Assembly: GCF_001061665.1 (NCBI RefSeq)
Contig: NZ_JVSP01000013.1
Span: 1-64,000, forward strand
From: Rothia mucilaginosa
GTDB lineage: Bacteria > Actinomycetota > Actinomycetes > Actinomycetales > Micrococcaceae
Direction of reading: 5' to 3'
DNA length: 64,000 nt
Position 1 is the first letter of the stretch. Each line of letters starts with the position of its first letter. The notes below the pieces were generated by a model. That model searched no databases. It saw only the letters and a list, made by a program, of their open reading frames with translations, and had not been told where the DNA came from. The position numbers and the translations under genes are program-made. This document shows, piece by piece, positions 1 to 7,894 of this stretch.

Positions 1-563
1 CCAACGTCTACAAGAACCAAGCCGTCAACTTCTACGTCGACGCACCCACCGCACATTGGGAAGGCGACCTCATGATCGGCCACGTAGAAATCGAATCCTA
101 TCCCACCCAGATGACCATCCAATACGGCAACGGTGACGAGGATACTTTCTACACCATGGGTAAGCCGGTTAGCAGGGCACGCGGCGAAGAGTCACGCAAG
201 ACCGCGACCAGTTATGTGTATAAGCGTTCGGGTAATTTCCATGCCTACGCAACAGTGTCATACTCTGGTCGTTTCCGGGTGAACGGCGGCGCATGGCAGG
301 CGTTGGATGTTGTGTTGACGAAAGATACCGTTGACCCGCTGCTGGTGCGTGTGTGGTGGGTTGATGTGGGACGCGTCGGCGGCACCTGCGAAGACGACGA
401 CACTCGTTGGGGCTGCAAGAACGACCCGACGATGGGTAAAAAGGATAACCCGAACCCCAGGTTGCGCAAGGCTGACATCCGTACCGGCCAGCGCTGGCAT
501 CTAAACGATAGCGGTGACGGGGACACAGAGTATTCACTGCACCGCGACTGGCCCGACATGTAA
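1..563 (+). CDS. Secreted PKD-like domain protein, C-terminal part (5' end outside window)
   Basis: The reading frame is open from the left edge of the window (first full codon at base 3) and stops at 561-563, so the gene starts upstream. The visible part of about 186 residues has alternating hydrophobic strands, a YGNGDEDTF segment and a TATSYVYKRSGNFHAYATV segment. Together these look like the aspartate-rich turn and closing strands of a PKD fold. A Cys-Asp/Glu-rich loop (GTCEDDDTRWGC) near the C-terminus could form a disulfide. Proteins of this type in actinobacteria are usually exported and often lie beside DUF6318 lipoprotein genes, as here. The function is unknown and no signal peptide is visible because the N-terminus is missing. 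A 65-bp hairpin follows 22 bases after the stop. Confidence 0.6.
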   Translation, partial: NVYKNQAVNFYVDAPTAHWEGDLMIGHVEIESYPTQMTIQYGNGDEDTFYTMGKPVSRARGEESRKTATSYVYKRSGNFHAYATVSYSGRFRVNGGAWQALDVVLTKDTVDPLLVRVWWVDVGRVGGTCEDDDTRWGCKNDPTMGKKDNPNPRLRKADIRTGQRWHLNDSGDGDTEYSLHRDWPDM

Positions 564-585
564 AGTCCGCCGCGGGTCTTACGTT

Positions 586-650
586 GAGAAGCCACATGTT
601 TGCCGAGAAGCCACTTCTTTGGTGGCTTTTCGAAACACATGTGGCTTCTC
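586..650. repeat. 65-bp hairpin repeat, copy 1
   Basis: Perfect 14-bp outer inverted repeat (586-599 with 637-650) enclosing a second inverted pair (605-614 with 622-631). A copy of identical length, nearly identical in its right half, lies at 2471-2535 in the same orientation. Each copy sits just after a stop codon, so it may act as a terminator, but two copies of one sequence suggest a dispersed intergenic element. Confidence 0.85.
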
Positions 651-747
651 ATCTATCGGGGTTCTTCCCTTCGGTTGGTTAGTCTTCCGGTTTCTAACCA
701 GCCCCCCATCTCTTCACACACCACACCGATATGAGGAATACAATTCC

Positions 748-1257
748 ATGACTTCCAACCTTTTTACCCGCCGCGCAATGCTGAGCGGCGGTACCCTTCT
801 GGGTCTTGGTGCCCTGCTTGCGGCATGCGGCCATCAGGCAAATAACGAGGCGGCAGCCACCACCTCCGCAGCGCCGAGCGAAACCGCCTCGGCGTCTGCG
901 GCAGCATCTAACGCTACTTCTGCTTCCGCTACTCCGAGCCCGGTCATTACCGCGGCTATTCCGGCGGATCAAAGGCACCCGACGGCGAGTACCGCAAAGC
1001 TGATGCATATGGTATAGCTCAAAACGTCCCTCTTCCGAAGGCTAAGCCGCAACAGTACCCTTGAAACCTTTGCTGGTCTTCGTGAGATGATGACCGATTG
1101 GGTCAGAGCCCGTAACTACGGTATTCAGACCGGTGACATGCAGTATGTATGGCCCTATATGCTGGATACCTACGAGAAGGATATTAAGTTCCTCAAGGAT
1201 ATCGAAGGCCTTTATCAGCGCGGAGGCTGAGGTGGCGCGTTCCCCGGGCTGGGTCTG
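748..1257 (+). pseudogene. DUF6318-like lipoprotein, 5' fragment, frameshifted and interrupted
   Basis: Start ATG 748 follows a GAGGA ribosome site. The first 30 residues form a signal peptide with twin arginines (RRAMLSGG) and a lipobox ending LLAAC, so the ancestral product was an exported lipoprotein with an Ala/Ser/Thr-rich linker. The frame then breaks: around base 960 the coding signal moves by one frame (SGGSKAPDGEYRKADAYG), and near 1062 it returns (ETFAGLREMMTDWVRARNYG) and runs to a TGA at 1228-1230. The order of segments resembles DUF6318 lipoproteins from Micrococcaceae. From about 1258 the sequence turns A+T-rich and belongs to the inserted yeiH-like segment. A likely 3' remnant lies at 2371-2457. 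The family name is from memory and moderately sure. The frame breaks are read directly. Confidence 0.65.
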
Positions 1258-1296
1258 CATTCCTACTTTCTATTTTATTTTTCTAACAAATAAGAT

Positions 1297-1302
1297 TATA
1301 AT
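1297..1302 (+). promoter_or_regulatory. Candidate -10 of the inserted yeiH-like gene
   Basis: A perfect TATAAT in an A+T-rich leader, 28 bases before the start codon. A strong GGAGG ribosome site lies at 1320-1324. No convincing -35 is seen. The signals look Firmicutes-like and appear to have travelled with the gene. Confidence 0.5.
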
Positions 1303-1329
1303 AAGGAGTGTTTATTTTCGGAGGTTTTT

Positions 1330-2343
1330 ATGTCATTTCTATCAAAAAATTGGGCAGGATTGTCAGTCTGTCTGATCATTTCTATCATCTCTTGGGTTTT
1401 AGGAGGATTTCTGCCTGTTGTGGGAGCACCTGTTTTCGCCATTTTTATCGGAATGATTCTCCATCCCTTTCTCGCTTCCTATGCACAACTGGATGCCGGT
1501 TTGACTTATAGCTCTAAAAAACTGCTTCAGTATGCTGTTATTTTGCTTGGGTTTGGACTCAATATCTCACAAGTTTTCGCAGTTGGAAAATCTTCCCTTC
1601 CTGTTATCCTTTCAACTATTTCAATTGCTTTGATTATAGCTTTCTTTTTCCAACGCTTTTTTAAGCTTGATACAAAGCTAGCTACCTTGATTGGAGTTGG
1701 ATCTTCTATCTGTGGCGGTTCTGCCATTGCAGCGACTGCTCCTGTTATTCGCGCCAAGGAAAAAGAAGTAGCCCAAGCCATTTCTGTTATCTTTTTCTTC
1801 AATGTCTTGGCAGCTCTTATCTTTCCAACTCTAGGTTCTTGGCTCCATCTTTCCAACGAAGGTTTTGCTCTCTTTGCGGGTACTGCGGTCAACGATACTT
1901 CCTCTGTGACAGCTACTGCTAGTGCCTGGGATAGTCTTTACAATGCAAACACTCTTGAGCCTGCAACTATTGTCAAGCTGACACGTACTCTAGCTATTAT
2001 CCCTATCGTTCTCTTCCTCTCCTATTATTGGCAAAGCCGTCAACAAGGCAACAACCAAGGAGTGAAGCTTAAAAAAATCTTCCCCGTTTTCATTCTCTAC
2101 TTTATCCTAGCTTCTCTGATAACTACTCTTCTCACATCTTTCGGTGTCAGCAATAGCTTCTTTTCACCTCTCAAACAACTCTCTATATTCCTCATCATCA
2201 TGGCTATGAGTGCTATTGGTCTCAAAACCAACCTCATTGCTATGATCAAATCCAGTGGAAAATCCATTCTTCTTGGAGCCCTTTGCTGGATTGCTATCAT
2301 CCTGACTAGTCTTGGCATGCAATTATTCATCGGTATTTACTAA
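1330..2343 (+). CDS. YeiH/UPF0324 family putative sulfate exporter, horizontally acquired
   Basis: 337 residues, very hydrophobic, with about ten membrane spans, matching the usual size of the YeiH (UPF0324) family. Recognisable family segments are [39 protein letters not shown] and a C-terminal AIGLKTN stretch. YeiH proteins are annotated as putative sulfate exporters; the substrate is not well established. The start ATG 1330 has a GGAGG site six bases upstream. Codon use is strongly A/T-ending (TCT, CTT, ATT, AAA, GTT), unlike every other gene in the window, which points to a low-GC donor; the protein reads like streptococcal YeiH. It has its own TATAAT, ribosome site and a short terminator-like hairpin, and is complete, so it may be expressed. 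It lies inside a broken lipoprotein gene. Confidence 0.88.
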   Translation: MSFLSKNWAGLSVCLIISIISWVLGGFLPVVGAPVFAIFIGMILHPFLASYAQLDAGLTYSSKKLLQYAVILLGFGLNISQVFAVGKSSLPVILSTISIALIIAFFFQRFFKLDTKLATLIGVGSSICGGSAIAATAPVIRAKEKEVAQAISVIFFFNVLAALIFPTLGSWLHLSNEGFALFAGTAVNDTSSVTATASAWDSLYNANTLEPATIVKLTRTLAIIPIVLFLSYYWQSRQQGNNQGVKLKKIFPVFILYFILASLITTLLTSFGVSNSFFSPLKQLSIFLIIMAMSAIGLKTNLIAMIKSSGKSILLGALCWIAIILTSLGMQLFIGIY

Positions 2344-2350
2344 GAAAAAA

Positions 2351-2370
2351 AGGGAGCCTAAAGGCTACCT
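2351..2370 (+). terminator. Short terminator-like hairpin after the yeiH-like gene
   Basis: AGCC-TAAA-GGCT stem-loop with an A-tract before it, just after the stop codon. It was probably carried in with the insert, and its right edge is close to the point where native sequence resumes. Confidence 0.4.
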
Positions 2371-2457
2371 CAGAACGTAGGCAAATCAGATGGATTTTGG
2401 ACTGTCGTTGGCTCGCTTTCTCAAGAGCAGCTGAAGGAAAAAGGGCTACTGAAATAA
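2371..2457 (+). pseudogene. Probable 3' fragment of the interrupted DUF6318-like lipoprotein
   Basis: An open frame of 28 codons without a start runs to TAA 2455-2457 and reads QNVGKSDGFWTVVGSL and then SQEQLKEKGLLK. A Gly/Phe/Trp strand followed by an amphipathic, charged tail is what the end of a small secreted lipoprotein looks like. The hairpin repeat copy 2 begins 14 bases later, matching the arrangement after the first gene of the window. That it is the continuation of the fragment ending near 1257 is an inference. Confidence 0.45.
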
Positions 2458-2470
2458 CCCCATAACCATT

Positions 2471-2535
2471 GAGAAGCCACACGTGTTTCGAGAAGCCACC
2501 ATCGTTGTGGCTTTTCGAAACACATGTGGCTTCTC
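2471..2535. repeat. 65-bp hairpin repeat, copy 2
   Basis: Same length and orientation as the copy at 586-650. The outer arms are 2471-2486 and 2520-2535, with one internal difference (ACGTGT against ACATGT) that pairs as G-T in RNA. The right half is identical to copy 1. Confidence 0.85.
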
Positions 2536-2572
2536 GGCGCATAGGTATCGGCGCGTAGGTATCGGCGCATGG
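2536..2572. repeat. 14-nt tandem repeat, about 2.6 copies
   Basis: Units GGCGCATAGGTATC (2536-2549) and GGCGCGTAGGTATC (2550-2563), then a partial GGCGCATGG. It abuts hairpin copy 2 and ends ten bases before the -10 element of ybaK. Confidence 0.8.
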
Positions 2573-2581
2573 TGACTTCCG

Positions 2582-2587
2582 TAAAAT
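2582..2587 (+). promoter_or_regulatory. -10 element of a probable leaderless ybaK transcript
   Basis: TAAAAT followed by six bases and then the ATG. No Shine-Dalgarno sequence is present. Transcription would begin at or next to the A of the start codon. Confidence 0.55.
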
Positions 2588-2593
2588 GGTTGT

Positions 2594-3094
2594 ATGGCTA
2601 AGAAAAATAAAGGCAAGAAGAGCGGAGCAGCAACGGCCGCCGTTGCCCTCCTCGCCGAGACGAACACTCCCTTCCAGATGCGCGAATACGAGCACACCGA
2701 GGGCGTAACCTCCTTCGGCGAAGAGGCTGCGAAGAACCTCGGCGCATCCGAGGAACAGGTCTTCAAGACCCTGCTCATCGTGCACGAAAAGGAATTCGCA
2801 GTCGCAATCGTCCCCGTCTCCGGCAAGCTCAACGTGAAGGCCGCCGCCGCAGCCCTCGGCTGGAAGAACGCTTCCATGTGCGACCCGAAGGTCGCCGAAC
2901 GCCGCACCGGCTACGTGGTCGGCGGTATCTCCCCGCTGGGCCAGAAGACCCCCTCCCCCACCCTCCTGGACGAAAGCGCCCAGCTCTTCGATACCATCAT
3001 GGTGTCCGGAGGCAAGCGTGGACTGGACGTCGAGCTCGCCCCCGACGACCTGCTGAAGCTCACCAACGGAAAGTACGCCGATATCCGCGCCTAA
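2594..3094 (+). CDS. ybaK: Cys-tRNA(Pro) deacylase, YbaK/EbsC family
   Basis: 166 residues, the normal length for YbaK. These free-standing editing proteins hydrolyse Cys-tRNA(Pro) formed by prolyl-tRNA synthetase, acting in the cytoplasm. After a short Lys-rich N-terminus the YbaK fold is clear: EQVFKTLLIV with the conserved lysine, an AIVPVSGKLNVKAAA strand-helix, the glycine-rich YVVGGISPLGQK loop, and the C-terminal MVSGGKRGLDVELAPDDL. The next gene, msrB, is separated by a hairpin, so this is probably a single-gene unit. A TAAAAT box six bases before ATG and the lack of a ribosome site suggest a leaderless mRNA. Confidence 0.9.
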   Translation: MAKKNKGKKSGAATAAVALLAETNTPFQMREYEHTEGVTSFGEEAAKNLGASEEQVFKTLLIVHEKEFAVAIVPVSGKLNVKAAAAALGWKNASMCDPKVAERRTGYVVGGISPLGQKTPSPTLLDESAQLFDTIMVSGGKRGLDVELAPDDLLKLTNGKYADIRA

Positions 3095-3143
3095 CAGCCT
3101 CGTGCTGCCCCGCGACAGAATATTATCGGCACAGACTGCGCAC

Positions 3144-3180
3144 CGCGGCGGTTGAGGAAATATACTCCTCCACCGCCGCG
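3144..3180. terminator. Hairpin between ybaK and msrB
   Basis: Nine-base arms CGCGGCGGT (3144-3152) and ACCGCCGCG (3172-3180) with an inner GAGGA/TCCTC stem. It is most likely the ybaK terminator. A TATACT in its loop region could also serve as a -10 for msrB. Confidence 0.6.
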
Positions 3181-3190
3181 TTATGCATGT

Positions 3191-3230
3191 GTACAGATCA
3201 ACGATTTAATGTACAGATCAACGATTTAAA
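3191..3230 (+). repeat. 20-bp tandem duplication in the msrB leader
   Basis: Two head-to-tail copies, 3191-3210 and 3211-3230, differing only at the last base. The second copy runs into the AAAGGAG ribosome site of msrB. Confidence 0.9.
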
Positions 3231-3240
3231 GGAGAATCCC

Positions 3241-3675
3241 ATGGGTAACTCGTTGCCGGGTGTCGGCACCATCGCAAAGAATTGGCGTGAAGTCCTCCGC
3301 CCCGAAGAATACGCGGTGCTGCGCGAGGGCGGCACGGAGCGTCCCTTCACGGGCGAGTACTGGAACACGCACGCCGAAGGCATCTACTCCTGCCGAGCCT
3401 GCGGCACGGAGCTGTTCCGCTCGGACCAGAAGTTCGACTCGCACTGCGGCTGGCCGTCGTTCTTCGCTCCCCTGGCCGAGGACCGCGTGCGCTACCTGGA
3501 AGACACGACGTTCGGCATGCGCCGCGTCGAGGTGCGATGTGCCGCCTGCGACTCGCACCTGGGCCATGTATTCGAGGGTGAGGGCTACCCCACCCCCACC
3601 GACCTGCGCTACTGCATTAACTCGGTGTGCCTGACCCTCACCCCGGCCGAGAACGAAAAGGCCGAAGAGGAATAG
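3241..3675 (+). CDS. msrB: Peptide-methionine (R)-S-oxide reductase MsrB
   Basis: 144 residues. MsrB reduces the R epimer of methionine sulfoxide in proteins, using thioredoxin. Zinc-binding pairs C51-x2-C54 and C100-x2-C103 are present, as are GWPSF (70-74), HLGHVF (106-111) and the catalytic cysteine C125 in RYCINSV. The start ATG 3241 follows AAAGGAG at the normal distance. Longer in-frame readings extend into the hairpin and repeat region and are rejected. A second cysteine, C130, lies five residues after the catalytic one. The resolving cysteine was not otherwise identified. Confidence 0.95.
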   Translation: MGNSLPGVGTIAKNWREVLRPEEYAVLREGGTERPFTGEYWNTHAEGIYSCRACGTELFRSDQKFDSHCGWPSFFAPLAEDRVRYLEDTTFGMRRVEVRCAACDSHLGHVFEGEGYPTPTDLRYCINSVCLTLTPAENEKAEEE

Positions 3676-3827
3676 CATCCAGAAGCGGCCCCGGGGCCAC
3701 CCCGATTCCCCTAATTCGAGCCTCTCAGCCGGGGCGGGTAGAATGGCCTAGTGCCTTTGGGGGCCGGTGTGGCGTGCCCGGGGCGATCTACATGTACAAC
3801 ACCTGAGCGTCAGAAGAGGATGGTTCC

Positions 3828-5081
3828 ATGAGTAGCGCAGCTAAAGCGAACGGTTCGCTGACCCTTCAGGATATTGAGGTTCCCGAGGTTGTTCCGCTGA
3901 ACACCCCTTCGACGCCGATTCCCACGCTGATTAACACCGAGAGCGGTTTGCGCCGAGCCGCCGAGTCACTGGCGGCGGCCTCCGGCCCGGTGGCCGTTGA
4001 TACCGAGCGCGCGCAGGGTATCCGTTACGGTTCGCGCGCGTTCCTAGTGCAGCTCAAGCGCGAGGACAAGCTGTACCTGATCGACCCGGAGGCCTTCTCT
4101 GACCTGCGCATCATTAATGATGCGCTGGCCGACGCCGAGTGGGTGATTCACGCGGCGATTCAGGACTTCCCGAGCCTCGACATGCTGGGCATGCGCCCCA
4201 AGCGCCTATTTGACACCGAGCTGGGTGCTCGCCTGGCGGGCCTGAAACGCGTGAATCTGGGCGCGACGGTTGAGGAGCTTCTGGGCTACAGGCTGGAGAA
4301 GAAGCATTCGAAGGAGGACTGGTCGCACCGTCCCCTACCGGAGTCGTGGCTGAACTACGCGCTGCTGGACGTTGACGTGCTCATCGACCTGCGCGACGCC
4401 TTGGAGGAGCTACTCCGCAAGCAGGGCAAGCTGCAGTACGCTCAAGAGGAGTTTGCGTACCTGTGCGCATCACCGGTGAAGGACCCCACGGACCAGCCGG
4501 AGCGTTGGCGCAAGACGAAGGGCCGCACTGCCCTGCGGTCGGTCAAACAGCTGACGGCGCTGCGTAACCTGTGGGTTGAACGCGATTCGCTGGCCCGCAA
4601 GAAGGACATCGATTCGAAGCGGCTACTACCCGATTCCGCGTTGATTGAGGCGGCCCGCACCATGCCCCGCAACGTGCCGGCCGTGATGGCCATCCCCGGT
4701 TTTCAGACGCGCGGCCTGCGCCGTGAGGGTCCCCGCTGGGTGCGCGCTATCGCATCCGCAGCCCGCGGCGAGAACGCGGTGCCGTACACCCTGCCCTCGA
4801 CCGCCCCTCCCCCGTTGAAGGCGTGGGAGTCGAAGCGCCCCGAGAATCTTGCGCTGTTTACCGAGGTTCGCCAGGTGATTGATGACCTCTCCGAGCGCCT
4901 GACGATTCCGGCGCAGAACCTGATTACGACCGATTACGTGCGCCGCCTCTGCTGGGAGCCTCCGGCCCGTCACGACGAGCAGTCCCTGCGGGATGCGCTG
5001 GCCGCCTACGGCGCACGCCCCTGGCAGACCGGTCTGGTCGCCCCCGCGATCGCGCCGGTATTCGCGAAGTATTTGGGTTAG
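3828..5081 (+). CDS. Ribonuclease D-like 3'-5' exonuclease with HRDC domain
   Basis: 417 residues. The DEDDy exonuclease domain spans about residues 30-210: motif I D58-T-E60, motif II D113 in IQDFPSL, motif III Y177-x3-D181 in NYALLDVDVL. A helical HRDC domain follows at about 230-310, then a less conserved C-terminal helical region with a second HRDC-like part. RNase D enzymes trim the 3' ends of tRNA and other small RNAs. The start ATG 3828 is preceded by AGAGGAT. A TAGAAT box at 3741-3746 is a likely -10, leaving an 80-base leader. In actinobacteria this gene often lies near dxs, as here. It is probably co-transcribed with the Rieske gene 24 bases downstream. Confidence 0.88.
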   Translation: MSSAAKANGSLTLQDIEVPEVVPLNTPSTPIPTLINTESGLRRAAESLAAASGPVAVDTERAQGIRYGSRAFLVQLKREDKLYLIDPEAFSDLRIINDALADAEWVIHAAIQDFPSLDMLGMRPKRLFDTELGARLAGLKRVNLGATVEELLGYRLEKKHSKEDWSHRPLPESWLNYALLDVDVLIDLRDALEELLRKQGKLQYAQEEFAYLCASPVKDPTDQPERWRKTKGRTALRSVKQLTALRNLWVERDSLARKKDIDSKRLLPDSALIEAARTMPRNVPAVMAIPGFQTRGLRREGPRWVRAIASAARGENAVPYTLPSTAPPPLKAWESKRPENLALFTEVRQVIDDLSERLTIPAQNLITTDYVRRLCWEPPARHDEQSLRDALAAYGARPWQTGLVAPAIAPVFAKYLG

Positions 5082-5105
5082 CTTTCGCTCAACGAAAGAG
5101 GATTT

Positions 5106-5639
5106 ATGTCTACTTCTCAGAATTGTTCCTGCTGTCGGCAGGCGAGCGTTCAGGAGCAGTCCGCTTCGGTGAAGCCCACGGCGACTGCCGAAACCGACCT
5201 TGCGTCGGATGCCGAGAGGGCCTCGTCCCGTCTGTTTTCGCGCCGTGCGACCCTGGTGACCGGGGCACTGGCCTCCACCGCGGCGCTGGCTTCCTGTGCC
5301 GAGGGCGGCGGCACGACGGTGACCGCGCCCGACGGAACCGTGGATATGGCAGCCGCGTCTTCGGTGGGCGTGGGTAAGGCCGCTAAGCTGACCCGCGGCA
5401 CCACGACCGTGATTGTGGCTCAGCCGTCCGAGGGTCAGTACAAGGCGTACAGCCCCGTGTGCACTCACCAGGGGTGCCAGTTGCAGGTGCAGGATTCGAA
5501 CCGCATCGTGTGCCCCTGCCATGGTTCGGAGTTCGCGACCGCCGACGGTTCGGTGCTGCACGGCCCGGCGGAGACCCCGCTGAAGACCTACTCGGTGCAG
5601 GTGAAAGACGGCCGTATCTTTGTGGGAAACAACAGCTAG
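5106..5639 (+). CDS. Rieske [2Fe-2S] lipoprotein with Tat signal
   Basis: 177 residues. A twin-arginine motif SRRATLV (about 45-51) is followed by a hydrophobic stretch and a lipobox LASC, predicting Tat export of the folded cluster protein and lipid attachment at C64. The Rieske domain covers the C-terminal half: C119-T-H121-QGC and C136-P-C138-H139 supply the two cysteines and two histidines of the cluster, with two more cysteines (C124, C138) that could form the usual disulfide. It is not part of a bc complex operon here. Small Rieske proteins of this kind are annotated as putative electron carriers and the partner is unknown. An unusual Cys-rich N-terminus (CSCC) precedes the signal. Ribosome site AGAGGA. 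Confidence 0.9.
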   Translation: MSTSQNCSCCRQASVQEQSASVKPTATAETDLASDAERASSRLFSRRATLVTGALASTAALASCAEGGGTTVTAPDGTVDMAAASSVGVGKAAKLTRGTTTVIVAQPSEGQYKAYSPVCTHQGCQLQVQDSNRIVCPCHGSEFATADGSVLHGPAETPLKTYSVQVKDGRIFVGNNS

Positions 5640-5700
5640 GGCCGGCCTCTGCCTCGTTTTAGTTTCGTGTGCCGTTGAGGTGCACTGTTGAAAACACAGA

Positions 5701-5733
5701 AAACCCAGCTACCCGGTCGGGGTAGCTGGGTTT
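5701..5733. terminator. Bidirectional terminator between the Rieske gene and dxs
   Basis: Perfect 14-bp arms (5701-5714 and 5720-5733) with a five-base loop, A-tract on the left and T-tract on the right. It serves two convergent genes. Confidence 0.9.
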
Positions 5734-5762
5734 TCTGCGTCTCTAACTTTTACGCGTTACGG

Positions 5763-7835
5763 CTACGCGGTGTGGCGGGGCTTCTGGCCCTCCTCACGGG
5801 CGAAGGGCACCTTGTCGCCGGCCAGCTGGGCACGCACATCCGCGGCGATTCGCTCGGGGGTCAGGCCAACCTCCTCCAGAATCTGCTCGCGCGATGCGTG
5901 CGGGATGAACTCGGCGGGCAGACCCAGCTCGCTCAGGGCCGTATCGACGCCGGCCTCACGCATCTCTTGTCGGATGCGCGCACCCACGCCGCCGGAACGC
6001 ACGCCGTCCTCGATGGTCACCACGATGCGGTGGTCACGGGCCAGCTCCACGACGGAGGAGGGAACGGGAATGATCCAGCGCGGGTCAATCACGGTGGACT
6101 CAATGTCCTCTGCGGCCAGAATCTCGGAAACCTCCAGGGCCACGCGGGCCATGGCGCCCACGGCCACGAAGAGCACGTCGCGCTGGCCGGTCTCGGGATG
6201 CGGTTCGCCGGTGCGGGCCAGAACGTCTACACCGTCGGCGCGGCGCTCAATAGCTGGGATGTCCTCGCCCACGGAGCCTTTGGGGTAGCGAATCACGGTG
6301 GGTGCGTCGTTGATGGCTACGGCTTCGCGCAGCTCCTCGCGCAGGGTTGCGGCGTCACGCGGGGCGGCCAGGTGCAGCCCGGGGATGAACTGCAGCATCG
6401 CCAAGTCCCACATGCCGTGGTGGCTTGCGCCGTCGGGGCCGGTGATGCCGGAGCGGTCCAGGACCACGGTCACGCCGGCCTTGTGCAGTGCCACATCCAT
6501 GAGCAGCTGGTCGAAACCGCGGTTCAGGAAGGTTGCGTAGAGCGCGACGACCGGATGCATGCCACCGTAGGCGAGGCCCGCGCTCATGGCGATGGCGTGC
6601 TGCTCGGCGATGCCCACGTCAATCACGCGGTCGGGGTGGCGCTTCTGGAACTCGCGCAGACCCACGGGAATGAGCATAGCGCCGGTGATGCCGACGACGT
6701 TCTCCTGCTCATCCGCAATATCTGCAATCTCACGGCCAAAGACGCTGGTCCAGGACTCGGCGGTGCTCTTGGAGACGGCATTACCGGTCAGCGGGTCAAT
6801 CGGGCCGACCGCGTGGAACTGGTCGTCCTTGTTCGCGCGGGCGGGTGCATAACTGTGGCCCTTCTCGGTGATGGCGTGCACGATGACCGGGCCCCCGTAG
6901 TTCTTCGCGGCGGTCAGGGCGTTCTCCACAGCCTGCTGATCGTGGCCGTCGATGGGGCCCACGTACTTCATGCCGAGTTCCTCGAAGATACCCTTGGGCA
7001 CCACCACGTCCTTGATGCCGGCCTTCATGCCGTGCAGGCCGCGGTAAATCATCTGGCCCAGGGCACCACCCCGCTGCAGACCCACGCGCACCGCGTCGAG
7101 GGCGCGGTCGTAGCGGTGGTCCAGGCGAACGCGGTCCACCTGCTGCTGCACGCCGTGCTTGAGCTCGGAAAGCTGGTTGGCGAAACCGCCGATGGTGGGC
7201 GCGTAGGAGCGGCCGTTATCGTTCACGATGATTACGACCTTGCGGCTACGGTCGGCGGCGATGTTGTTCACGGCCTCCCAGGCCATGCCGCCGGTGAGCG
7301 CGCCGTCGCCGATGAGCACGACGGTGTAGCGGTCGTCCTCACCGTTAATACGGTTGGCGCGCGAAATGCCGTCGGCCCAGGAGATAGAGCTGGAGGCGTG
7401 CGAGGAGGCAATAATGTCGTGCTTGGACTCGTTGCGGTCGGGGTAGCCCGAGAGGCCGCCCTTCTGACGCAGAGTCTTAAACGCATGACGGCCGGTCACG
7501 AGCTTGTGCACGTAGGACTGGTGGCCGGTGTCAAAGAGGATGTTGTCCTTGGGGGAATCGAAAATGCGGTGGATGCCAAGGGTCAGCTCCACAACGCCCA
7601 GGTTCGGGCCCAGGTGGCCGCCGGTCGCCGAAACGTTCGTCACGATGAACTGGCGAATCTCGTTGGAAAGCTCCTCCAGCTGCTCGTAGCTCAGGTTGCG
7701 CAGGTCGGAGGGGTCCTTGATGCCGGGCAGCAGGCGGGCCGTGTGGCCGTCGCCGAGGCTGTAATCTACGGTGGGTGCTCCGGGGGTGGCGGCCTTCGGG
7801 TTGTTCTCCTGCGGCGACGCATTTTCAGCAGACAT
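5763..7835 (-). CDS. dxs: 1-deoxy-D-xylulose-5-phosphate synthase
   Basis: 690 residues. DXS condenses pyruvate and glyceraldehyde 3-phosphate with thiamine diphosphate, the first step of the MEP isoprenoid pathway. Seen in order: the GHQSYVHKL segment with the catalytic histidine, the SSHASSSISWADG motif, the TPP/Mg2+ site GDGALTGGMAWEA with a downstream NDN, the transketolase pyrimidine-domain GIAEQHA, and the C-terminal domain with ITIED-like VTIEDGV. The start ATG at 7835 has a GAGGAG site ten bases upstream. N-terminal Pro/Ala-rich residues before the conserved LLPGIKDP are common in actinobacteria. It ends against a strong bidirectional terminator. Confidence 0.97.
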   Translation of the reverse strand: MSAENASPQENNPKAATPGAPTVDYSLGDGHTARLLPGIKDPSDLRNLSYEQLEELSNEIRQFIVTNVSATGGHLGPNLGVVELTLGIHRIFDSPKDNILFDTGHQSYVHKLVTGRHAFKTLRQKGGLSGYPDRNESKHDIIASSHASSSISWADGISRANRINGEDDRYTVVLIGDGALTGGMAWEAVNNIAADRSRKVVIIVNDNGRSYAPTIGGFANQLSELKHGVQQQVDRVRLDHRYDRALDAVRVGLQRGGALGQMIYRGLHGMKAGIKDVVVPKGIFEELGMKYVGPIDGHDQQAVENALTAAKNYGGPVIVHAITEKGHSYAPARANKDDQFHAVGPIDPLTGNAVSKSTAESWTSVFGREIADIADEQENVVGITGAMLIPVGLREFQKRHPDRVIDVGIAEQHAIAMSAGLAYGGMHPVVALYATFLNRGFDQLLMDVALHKAGVTVVLDRSGITGPDGASHHGMWDLAMLQFIPGLHLAAPRDAATLREELREAVAINDAPTVIRYPKGSVGEDIPAIERRADGVDVLARTGEPHPETGQRDVLFVAVGAMARVALEVSEILAAEDIESTVIDPRWIIPVPSSVVELARDHRIVVTIEDGVRSGGVGARIRQEMREAGVDTALSELGLPAEFIPHASREQILEEVGLTPERIAADVRAQLAGDKVPFAREEGQKPRHTA

Positions 7836-7894
7836 ACACCCACACTCCTCAAGGGTTCAGGGCACGGCTCATTCCGTGCGTTGGTTCTCCAATG

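Noticed and set aside
1231-2470. Insertion sequence or composite transposon carrying the yeiH-like gene
   Set aside because: No transposase, terminal inverted repeat or target-site duplication is visible around it. The 65-bp hairpins lie outside the interrupted gene and follow native stop codons.
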